Below, piece by piece: positions 7,485 through 13,574 of a stretch of DNA of 33,429 nt (positions within the stretch are counted from its first letter, which is position 1; the number at the start of each line of letters is the position of its first letter). Below the pieces are notes generated by a model, which did no database searches, was not told the DNA's origin, and was given only the letters and a program-made list of their open reading frames with translations. The position numbers and the translations under genes are program-made. Source of the DNA: Candidatus Peregrinibacteria bacterium (GTDB lineage Bacteria; Patescibacteriota; Gracilibacteria; UBA1369; LOWO2-01-FULL-3); the NCBI GenBank assembly GCA_030688025.1, contig JAUYJL010000022.1:1-33429 (forward strand), given 5' to 3'.

Positions 7485-8252
7485 ATGCCAAGAAAAAAAT
7501 TAAAACATTTTGCGGAGCTAAAAACTTTTGGGAATACTTTTGAAACACCTGAAGAAAAAGCTAAGATTTCTTGGGGAAAATATTTCGGAAACAAAAATCC
7601 GATAGTCTTGGAATTGGCTTGCGGTAGAGGATATTACACGATTGCTTTGGGAGAAAAATTCCCCGATAAAAATTTTGTTGGCGTAGACATAAAGGGTCAC
7701 AGAATATGGTCCGGAGCAAAAAAAGCGTTTGACGCGAAAATGAAAAATGTAGCTTTTATAAGGCATTATATTGATGAGCTAAAATCGTATTTTAAAAAAG
7801 ATGAAGTTGATGAGATTTGGATAACTTTTCCAGATCCATTTCCTCCTGCGGGGAAGGCAAAAAAAAGACTTACTTCTCCAAAGTTTTTGGAAATTTACAG
7901 AAAAGTTTTGAAACCAAATGGAGTCATTCATTTAAAAACAGATAACGAAAATTTGTTTAAATATTCTAAAAAAACTATGGAAGGGTTTTGCTGTGCGAAC
8001 GGAAAATGTGGTTTTAAAATGGAAGAAGTTTTAAGTGACGTACATTCTGAAAACCCTGTGCCAGAACTTCTTCAAATCACCACTCATTATGAAAGTATTT
8101 TCTTGAAAGAAGGAAAAAAAATAAATTACCTGCGTGCTATCAGTTTAGTTGATAAAACATGTAGTTCAGATAAAACGCTACGCAAAGCCACAAAACGTAC
8201 GGCAAAAACAACAAGGAAGAAACCTTCGAAAACTTCCAAAGGAAAATCATAA
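7485..8252 (+). CDS. trmB: tRNA (guanine-N7-)-methyltransferase
   Basis: SAM-dependent enzyme that makes m7G46 in the tRNA variable loop. Motifs: VLELACGRGYYTIAL (residues 41-55, SAM-binding), FVGVDIKGHRIW (acidic strand-end residue), WITFPDPFPPAGKAKKRLTSPKFL (about 113-136, the family's active-site segment) and GVIHLKTDN. The usual family ends shortly after a segment like INYLRAISL (about 212-220). This protein continues with about 33 residues rich in Lys, Arg, Thr and Ser. That tail is encoded antisense to the conserved C-terminus of TspO. It could help hold tRNA, or simply be read-through coding on the far side of a convergent neighbour. Confidence 0.92.
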   Translation: MPRKKLKHFAELKTFGNTFETPEEKAKISWGKYFGNKNPIVLELACGRGYYTIALGEKFPDKNFVGVDIKGHRIWSGAKKAFDAKMKNVAFIRHYIDELKSYFKKDEVDEIWITFPDPFPPAGKAKKRLTSPKFLEIYRKVLKPNGVIHLKTDNENLFKYSKKTMEGFCCANGKCGFKMEEVLSDVHSENPVPELLQITTHYESIFLKEGKKINYLRAISLVDKTCSSDKTLRKATKRTAKTTRKKPSKTSKGKS

Positions 8253-8622
8253 GCAAAATATTCGTAACTTGAAGAACCACCATTTCAATAAGTGAAGGCA
8301 ACATTAGATGTGCCTGAAAAAAGAGATAACACCATCCAACATTTAAAATTGCATTTAATACTAACAAATAAATGACTGTGTAAGCGCCTTTTGCGAGCTT
8401 TATTTTTCCAAGCATTTTTTTCCATGCGACTATTACTGAAATTGTCACACAAAGAAAAATAAAATTCCACGCCACTCCAAAAGCCCAATTTGGCGGCATG
8501 TATTTTGGCTTGAAAAGTTCCTCCTTTAACCATTCCATTCCGTTAGAAGTGAATGCTCCCCCAATGAGGGCGACAAGGATTACAACGAGAGGAATAAATA
8601 CATACCTGTGTTTGAATTTCAT
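8140..8622 (-). CDS. tspO: TspO/MBR family membrane protein
   Basis: A 160-residue, five-helix membrane protein of the TspO/translocator family, whose members bind porphyrins and other hydrophobic ligands. Recognisable segments are KPKYMPPNWAFGVAWNFIF (about residues 38-56, between helices 1 and 2), LNAILNVGWCYLFF (helix 3), and LPYVLWLCVAFYLNYMFYQLN (helix 5 and C-terminus). Its last 113 bp overlap the 3' end of trmB in antisense. It is divergent from zur; its predicted -35 overlaps the zur -35, so the zinc regulator could affect it too. A link between TspO and zinc or haem is inference only. Confidence 0.88.
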   Translation of the reverse strand: MKFKHRYVFIPLVVILVALIGGAFTSNGMEWLKEELFKPKYMPPNWAFGVAWNFIFLCVTISVIVAWKKMLGKIKLAKGAYTVIYLLVLNAILNVGWCYLFFQAHLMLPSLIEMVVLQVTNILLMIFLWKFSKVSSLLFLPYVLWLCVAFYLNYMFYQLN

Positions 8623-8643
8623 AGGAATTTGGTTATTTTTAAT

Positions 8644-8672
8644 AATATATACTGTGATATTCTCGTTGACAA
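8644..8672 (-). promoter_or_regulatory. Predicted tspO promoter
   Basis: On the minus strand -35 TTGTCA (8672-8667), a 17-bp spacer, then -10 TATATT (8649-8644). The start codon is at 8622, giving a leader of roughly 15 nt. The -35 overlaps the -35 of the opposing zur promoter by 5 bp, and the zur palindrome begins at its upstream end. Confidence 0.5.
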
Positions 8673-8695
8673 ACGCAACTGAGTTGCGTTAGGAT
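8666..8695 (+). promoter_or_regulatory. Predicted zur-znu operon promoter
   Basis: -35 TTGACA (8666-8671) matches consensus exactly. An 18-bp spacer is followed by -10 TAGGAT (8690-8695). The ATG at 8704 is 8 bp downstream, so the transcript should be almost leaderless. The spacer is filled by a perfect palindrome, placing the operator where a bound repressor would block RNA polymerase. Confidence 0.6.
8672..8690. promoter_or_regulatory. Palindromic operator, probable Zur box
   Basis: AACGCAACT-G-AGTTGCGTT is a perfect 9-1-9 palindrome lying between the -35 and -10 of the zur promoter. Its place upstream of a Fur-family gene and a zinc ABC transporter suggests autoregulation. The sequence is not the E. 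coli Zur consensus that I know; assignment to Zur is by context. Confidence 0.6.
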
Positions 8696-8703
8696 GCGAT
8701 TAC

Positions 8704-9135
8704 ATGAATAAATTTGACAAAAAAATAGAGGAACTGCGAGAACAAGGATTTCGCATAACTAAGACCAGAAAAGGAATTTTAAAAATTCTTTTTTCGTCCA
8801 GAAATCCTGTCAGTGTAATGTGCATAAAAAATCTACTGACAAAACAAAAAATTGACGCGAACAAAACGACAATTTATAGAGAACTTAATTTTTTGTTGAA
8901 AAACGGGACGATTGAAAGCATAAAACTGGACGATAAAATGGCGATGTATGAAATCTGTTCTCATCATCACCATCACATAAAATGCGTTGGGTGTAACAAA
9001 ATTTTTGAAATAGAGTTAGATGAGGATATAGAGAAATATGAGAAGAAAATTTTTAAGAAGACAGGTGTGAAAGTTTTAAATCATATTTTTGAGTTTTTTG
9101 GTACGTGTGGGACATGTAACAATCCGAAGACATGA
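8704..9135 (+). CDS. zur: Fur-family metalloregulator, probably Zur
   Basis: A 143-residue Fur-family repressor. The N-terminal winged helix runs from about residue 13 to 80 and includes FRITKTRKGILKILF and KTTIYRELNFLLKNG (recognition helix). The dimer half holds a His cluster (87-91), CVGC (94-97) and CGTC (135-138). The two CxxC pairs form the structural zinc site of Fur/Zur proteins. It directly precedes and overlaps znuA by 4 bp (ATGA), in one operon with znuC and znuB, which makes a zinc sensor far more likely than an iron or peroxide sensor. A palindrome in its own promoter suggests self-repression when zinc is ample. Confidence 0.88.
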   Translation: MNKFDKKIEELREQGFRITKTRKGILKILFSSRNPVSVMCIKNLLTKQKIDANKTTIYRELNFLLKNGTIESIKLDDKMAMYEICSHHHHHIKCVGCNKIFEIELDEDIEKYEKKIFKKTGVKVLNHIFEFFGTCGTCNNPKT

Positions 9136-10025
9136 AAAAATTTATAGCAATATCGGTGTTGTTTTTATCCTTAGCGGGATGCGGAAATTCTGCGCCGGAG
9201 TTAATTGATGCTGAGAAATCCGACAAAAAATTAACTATCGTTACCACGCTTTTTCCTGTTTATGATTTTGCGAAAAGCGTTGGAGGGGATATAGCTGAGG
9301 TTACGCTTCTTGTCCCTCCCGGGACTGAACCGCATGAATATGAGCCTACTGCTTCAGATATAATCAATATAAATAATGCTGATGTTTTTGCTTATACTGG
9401 AGATTTTATGGAGAAATGGGTTTTCGGAATTTTAAGCAGTGTGACAAATAAAAATTTGGAAGTTGTTGACATGAGCGAAGGAACTGAAATTGTGGAAGGA
9501 GATCCGCATATATGGCTTGATTTTGAGCACGACAGGATTATGGTGAAAAATATTGCGGATGCGATTATAAAAAAAGATCCTAAAAATAAAACTTATTATG
9601 AGAAAAATTTGGGAGATTTGTTGTTAAAAATTGATAAGATTGATTATGATTATAAAATGACTATTTCTTCATGTAAGTCCAAAGAAATTGTTTATGGTGG
9701 ACATTATGCTTTTGGCTATTTGGTGAGGAGATTTGGACTTGGATATATTGCCGCACAAGGGCTTTCACCCGATAGCGAACCTACCGTGAAAGATTTGATT
9801 GAGCTTACGAATCAGGTTAAAAAAAATGGTGTGGAATATATATTTTATGAAGGACTCGCGTCCCCGAAAGTCGCAGAGACAATATCAAATGAGACCGGCG
9901 CGAAAATGCTTCTTTTAAATAATTTGGAGAGTTTACCGAGAGATGAAATAGAGAATGGTAAAACTTTTATAGATGCCATGTATGAAAATTTGGATAATAT
10001 AAAAATAGGACTTGATTGCAAATAA
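9132..10025 (+). CDS. znuA: Zinc ABC transporter substrate-binding lipoprotein
   Basis: Cluster A-I solute-binding protein that captures Zn2+ outside the membrane and hands it to ZnuB. The signal peptide ends in the lipobox LAGC, with lipid-modified Cys17. Expected metal-ligand His residues are seen at H68 (PGTEPHEYEPT), H126 (GDPHIWLD) and H191 (GGHYAFGYL). The usual fourth ligand, an Asp near the C-terminus, is not obvious; that region reads LLLNNLESL. The His-rich loop that many ZnuA proteins carry is missing, so Mn2+ cannot be excluded from the protein alone; the Zur context favours zinc. The start overlaps the zur stop. Confidence 0.9.
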   Translation: MKKFIAISVLFLSLAGCGNSAPELIDAEKSDKKLTIVTTLFPVYDFAKSVGGDIAEVTLLVPPGTEPHEYEPTASDIININNADVFAYTGDFMEKWVFGILSSVTNKNLEVVDMSEGTEIVEGDPHIWLDFEHDRIMVKNIADAIIKKDPKNKTYYEKNLGDLLLKIDKIDYDYKMTISSCKSKEIVYGGHYAFGYLVRRFGLGYIAAQGLSPDSEPTVKDLIELTNQVKKNGVEYIFYEGLASPKVAETISNETGAKMLLLNNLESLPRDEIENGKTFIDAMYENLDNIKIGLDCK

Positions 10026-10026
10026 T

Positions 10027-10776
10027 ATGGAAAATATCGTTGAGGTAAAAAATTTGAATTTTAATTACGGCGTCGCGGAAGTGCTTAAGGATGTCACTTT
10101 TTCGATTGAGAAGGGGGATTATGTCGGCCTCGGCGGACATAATGGTTCCGGGAAAACCACTCTTGTGAAAATTATTCTTGGAGTTTTATCTTCAAATTCC
10201 GGAGATGTTTTTGTATTTGGACAAAATGTAAATAAGTTTAAAAAATGGCATAAGATAGGGTATCTACCTCAAAACATTTCTCTTTTTAATCCTATTTTTC
10301 CTGCAACTGTTTATGAAGTTGTGTCGCTTGGTTTGATTTCTAGAAAAAAATTCCCGCGTAAAATAACTGAAGAAGACGAAAAGATTGTTGACAATGCGCT
10401 CGAAGAACTTGAGATCTTTAACCTCAAAGATAGGCTTATTTCAGACCTTTCCGGCGGACAGCAACAAAGAGTTTTCCTCGCGAAAGCGCTTGTAAATGAA
10501 CCTGAACTTTTGATTTTGGATGAGCCGAGCAATACGCTTGATGCAAGAACCAGAAATAAATTTTTCAATTTGCTGAATGATTTAAATAAGAAAAAAGGCA
10601 CGACTATTATTTTGATAACTCATGATATAGGGCATATAGGAGAGCACGCCAATAAATTGCTTTATCTTGAAAAGAGTGTCGTTTTTTATGGAAAACTTTC
10701 TGAGTTTTGTGGTTCTGAAAAAATGGAAGGAGTTTTTGGACACGAATCTCAACATTTAATATGCCACCAACATTGA
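10027..10776 (+). CDS. znuC: Zinc ABC transporter ATP-binding protein
   Basis: A 249-residue ABC ATPase that powers zinc import with ZnuB. It has Walker A GGHNGSGKTT (about residues 37-46), Q-loop GYLPQ, signature LSGGQQQR, Walker B LLILDEP and the switch-His ITHD. I use the ATG at 10027, 1 bp after the znuA stop. An in-frame TTG 15 bp upstream, inside znuA, is less likely. Spacing to znuB is a single base. The C-terminal end CHQH and HESQH contain several His residues that might sense or carry metal, which is speculative. Confidence 0.92.
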   Translation: MENIVEVKNLNFNYGVAEVLKDVTFSIEKGDYVGLGGHNGSGKTTLVKIILGVLSSNSGDVFVFGQNVNKFKKWHKIGYLPQNISLFNPIFPATVYEVVSLGLISRKKFPRKITEEDEKIVDNALEELEIFNLKDRLISDLSGGQQQRVFLAKALVNEPELLILDEPSNTLDARTRNKFFNLLNDLNKKKGTTIILITHDIGHIGEHANKLLYLEKSVVFYGKLSEFCGSEKMEGVFGHESQHLICHQH

Positions 10777-10777
10777 C

Positions 10778-11590
10778 ATGAATATAAGTTTTTTTGAATT
10801 TATCAGTTATGGTTTCGTACAAAGGGCATTTATTTCCGGAATATTTGTTGGGGTTTTGTGCTCTATTTTGGGGCTATTTTTAGTTTTGAGAAAACTGTCT
10901 TTGATCGGTGACGGACTTTCTCATGTGAGTTTTGGTGCAATTGCGATGGGATTGTTTTTCGGCATTTATCCAATATATTTTGCGATTCCTGTTGTTATTA
11001 TAGCTTCGATTTTTATTGTTAAATTGACCAAAAAAGCTAAAATTTATGGAGACACTGCGATAGGAATCGTATCTTCCGTCGGACTTGCCGGTGGAGTACT
11101 TTTGGCTAGCGCATCCCATGGATTCAATGTTTCGCTTTTGAGCTATCTTTTTGGAAATATTTTGGCGATCAGTGCTTCCGAAACTTATTTATCTATAGCT
11201 CTTTCTTTGATTGTTCTTGCGACTGTTTATCTTTTGTACTATGAGCTTTTCGCTGTGACTTTTAATGAAGAGCAAGCGAGTGTTTCGGGGATTAATAGCG
11301 AAAAAATAAATCTTTTATTGGTTGTTTTGACGGCAATAACTGTCGTGCTTTCCATAAGAGTGGTGGGAATCATGCTGATTTCTTCGTTTTTTATATTGCC
11401 GGCCGTTACCGCTTTGCAAATATCAAAAGGATTTAAATCTGCGATTTTCGTTTCCGCCATTACCGCGATTTTGTCTGTAATTACAGGGATTTGCATCTCT
11501 TTCTATCTTGACCTTCCGGCCGGAGCTTCTATAGTAATTGTGAATTTTATTTTATTTTTGATTTCGTTTTTATGGAAAAAACGCATGTAA
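10778..11590 (+). CDS. znuB: Zinc ABC transporter permease
   Basis: A 270-residue ABC-3 family permease with about eight or nine hydrophobic helices. Family features include LVLRKLSLIGDGLSHVSFGAIAMG (about residues 35-58) and VRVVGIMLISSFFILPAVTALQ (about 186-207), the latter typical of ZnuB/MntB/TroC proteins. It is the last gene of the zur-znuA-znuC-znuB operon. It is followed by a 125-bp region that holds the csoR promoter and no clear terminator. Confidence 0.92.
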   Translation: MNISFFEFISYGFVQRAFISGIFVGVLCSILGLFLVLRKLSLIGDGLSHVSFGAIAMGLFFGIYPIYFAIPVVIIASIFIVKLTKKAKIYGDTAIGIVSSVGLAGGVLLASASHGFNVSLLSYLFGNILAISASETYLSIALSLIVLATVYLLYYELFAVTFNEEQASVSGINSEKINLLLVVLTAITVVLSIRVVGIMLISSFFILPAVTALQISKGFKSAIFVSAITAILSVITGICISFYLDLPAGASIVIVNFILFLISFLWKKRM

Positions 11591-11638
11591 AAATTCATAT
11601 TTGTGTATAGGTGTGATTAATGTATTAAGGTTTTTCTA

Positions 11639-11667
11639 TTGACTCTATTCATCTGTGGCGTTATTAT
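11639..11667 (+). promoter_or_regulatory. Predicted csoR promoter
   Basis: -35 TTGACT (11639-11644), 17-bp spacer, -10 TATTAT (11662-11667). It is one of the best matches to a housekeeping promoter in the window. Transcription should begin near 11674, within the proposed copper operator, about 40 nt before the csoR ATG. Confidence 0.7.
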
Positions 11668-11668
11668 G

Positions 11669-11692
11669 TACCTATACCCTAGGTAGGGGTGT
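11669..11692. promoter_or_regulatory. Putative CsoR operator
   Basis: Just after the -10 lie overlapping inverted repeats: TACCTA-5-TAGGTA (11669-11685), and an imperfect pair ATACCC (11674-11679) with GGGGTGT (11686-11692). The form, ACCC and GGGT blocks around an AT-containing centre, resembles CsoR boxes of known copper regulons. The position over the transcription start suits repression. Confidence 0.6.
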
Positions 11693-11715
11693 TATTAACT
11701 TAACATTTACTCAAA

Positions 11716-11982
11716 ATGTCTAAAGAAAAAATCATCATAAATTTTAAGAAAGCTCATTCTCTCACTGCAAAAATTATTAAAATGATGGAGGAGGGGCACT
11801 ACTGTATAGACATTATGCATCAAAATATGGCTGCGGTTGGCCTCCTTAAGTCTGCACATCAAATGCTTATGGAGAATCACTTAAATACGTGTTTCAAGAC
11901 TGCGATGTCCTCAAGAAATGAAAAGAAAAAACAAGAAATGATTAATGAAATTTTAAAAGTAACAAACCTTTTTAACAAATAA
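11716..11982 (+). CDS. csoR: CsoR-family copper-sensing repressor
   Basis: An 88-residue all-helical repressor. The Cu(I) ligand set of CsoR is present with exact spacing: Cys30 (EEGHYCIDI), His55 and Cys59 (ENHLNTCF), the C-x24-H-x3-C pattern. This separates it from the nickel and formaldehyde members of the family. The usual RIEGQV motif of helix 1 is replaced by KKAHSLTAKI. Copper binding should release the operator at 11669-11692 and switch on the downstream HMA-SafE-cupredoxin, CopZ-like and CopA genes, which follow at gaps of 6, 26 and 18 bp. Confidence 0.9.
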   Translation: MSKEKIIINFKKAHSLTAKIIKMMEEGHYCIDIMHQNMAAVGLLKSAHQMLMENHLNTCFKTAMSSRNEKKKQEMINEILKVTNLFNK

Positions 11983-11988
11983 ATTCCT

Positions 11989-13329
11989 ATGAGTGAGAAA
12001 AAATACTATGTACGCGGTATGCATTGTAAGTCTTGCGAGATACTGATTGAAAAGAAATTATCAGAGTTAAGTCATGTAAAATCGGTTCAAGCGTCTGCGG
12101 TAAAGGATACTGTTGATGTGGAGTTTCTGCATGGTTCTCTTTCTGTTGATAAACTAGATTCCATGTTTGATGAAGAGGAATACACTTTTAGCGAAGAGCC
12201 TTTTGATGAGTCCACGGCATTTGAAGACTCTTTAATTGCGATTTCTATAATTCTTTTTTTGTTTGGAATATTTATATTTATAAAATTTGTTTTCGGAGAT
12301 GTTGCCGAGGTGACCGCTGATTCGCCTTGGTATGCATTCTTTATTTTTGGCTTAATCGCGGGAGTTTCTAGCTGTGCGGCCCTAGTCGGAGGAATCATTC
12401 TTTCGATGTCTAAGCAATGGAATGAACTACACAGCACAAATGATTCTTTTTTGAATAAACTGAAGCCTCACCTCATGTTTAACACGGGTAGACTTATTTC
12501 TTATGCGGTTTTGGGTTTCTTGCTCGGACTTATCGGGCTTCAATTTAAATTTTCCCTTACGTTTACTTCCGTCCTTGTTATTGGAGTTTCCGTATTGATG
12601 GTTTTTCTTTCTCTTCAAATGATGGGAGTAAAAGCTTTCAAAAAGTTTCAGCTAACATTGCCGAGATTTATGAGTAGGCATATTGCAAATGAACAAAATT
12701 TTCAGGGGAAATATATGCCGTTTTTGCTTGGAGCCCTGACGTTCTTTTTGCCTTGCGGATTTACTTTGACGGTTCAAAGTGTTTCGCTTATTTCAGGCAA
12801 TCCCACGAAGGCGGCCTTTATGTTATTTTTCTTTGCGCTCGGTACTTTGCCGACACTTTTAGTGATCGGAATGATGAGTGTGAAATTTGGGCAAAACAAA
12901 AAACTTTCAAAGACATTTTCTTTAATTGCCGGAGTTCTTGTCCTGTTTTTCGCTTTCTATAATATAAATTCTCAACTTAAGATTTTGGGCTTTGGAAATA
13001 TCATTTCTTCGTCTTCGACGTCTTCCAGTAATGCCGATCTTCCTGAGATTGTTGACGGCAAACAGATTGTAAAAATGGATGCAACTTCTTTTAGATATTC
13101 TCCGGATTATATAAAAGTTAAAAAAGGTATTCCTGTAAAATGGGAGATTACTAATAAGGGCGCGCAAGGCTGTACTAACGCAATAATCTCGCCTGATCTT
13201 TTTGAAGGAGATATTCCTTTGCCACTCAATCAAACTACCATGAAAGAATTTACGCCTGCAAAAGCCGGCACATTCTGGTTTAGTTGTTGGATGGGAATGG
13301 TTAGTGGAACAATTGAAGTAATTGAATAA
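11989..13329 (+). CDS. HMA - SafE/DsbD-like membrane - cupredoxin fusion
   Basis: A 446-residue three-part protein. Residues 1-70 form a heavy-metal-associated domain with MHCKSC (Cys13, Cys16). About 75-340 form a six- or seven-helix membrane domain of the TauE/SafE (DsbD_2/UreH-like) type, with GVSSCAALVGG and FFLPCGFT, each with a Cys in a helix. After a Ser-rich linker, about 355-446 form a cupredoxin-like domain. It has a Cys in GCTNAIIS and a C-terminal FSCWMGM that resembles a copper site lying on the outer face. The layout suggests that Cu(I) is picked up inside, moved through the membrane part and bound or oxidised outside. Such fusions are known by annotation; mechanism is not established. 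Confidence 0.88.
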   Translation: MSEKKYYVRGMHCKSCEILIEKKLSELSHVKSVQASAVKDTVDVEFLHGSLSVDKLDSMFDEEEYTFSEEPFDESTAFEDSLIAISIILFLFGIFIFIKFVFGDVAEVTADSPWYAFFIFGLIAGVSSCAALVGGIILSMSKQWNELHSTNDSFLNKLKPHLMFNTGRLISYAVLGFLLGLIGLQFKFSLTFTSVLVIGVSVLMVFLSLQMMGVKAFKKFQLTLPRFMSRHIANEQNFQGKYMPFLLGALTFFLPCGFTLTVQSVSLISGNPTKAAFMLFFFALGTLPTLLVIGMMSVKFGQNKKLSKTFSLIAGVLVLFFAFYNINSQLKILGFGNIISSSSTSSSNADLPEIVDGKQIVKMDATSFRYSPDYIKVKKGIPVKWEITNKGAQGCTNAIISPDLFEGDIPLPLNQTTMKEFTPAKAGTFWFSCWMGMVSGTIEVIE

Positions 13330-13355
13330 ATAATTATATTTTAATTTTAAAAATT

Positions 13356-13556
13356 ATGTTTTCTTATCAATATAAATTAGGGAAGTTGAACTGTGAAGCT
13401 TGCATCAAACTTGTAAAAATGGATCTTGGAACCGTAAAAGGTATTACAAATATTGATTTGGATATTGATGGAGCTCTCGAGCTAAAAGCCGACAGAGAAA
13501 TCGATAAATCTGAAATTGTTTCTGCATTGAAAGATAGTGAATATAAAATTTTATAA
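13356..13556 (+). CDS. Small HMA-domain copper chaperone (CopZ-like)
   Basis: A 66-residue single HMA domain. The metal loop is LNCEAC, with both Cys residues but without the Gly-Met-x opening of typical CopZ/Atx1 (usually GMxCxxC). Beta-alpha-beta-beta-alpha-beta order fits. It lies between the HMA-SafE-cupredoxin gene and copA, so a soluble Cu(I) carrier that hands metal to CopA is the natural role. The weakened loop means that affinity may differ. Confidence 0.82.
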   Translation: MFSYQYKLGKLNCEACIKLVKMDLGTVKGITNIDLDIDGALELKADREIDKSEIVSALKDSEYKIL

Positions 13557-13574
13557 TATATAATTTCTGTTTTT

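Noticed and set aside
7469-7594. Longer N-terminus for the DUF763 protein
   Set aside because: It would read through the trmB start region and adds 42 residues. The family opening MRRGIATFTL starts at the ATG at 7468.
10012-10026. TTG start for znuC inside znuA
   Set aside because: The ATG at 10027 directly after the znuA stop gives the normal family N-terminus.
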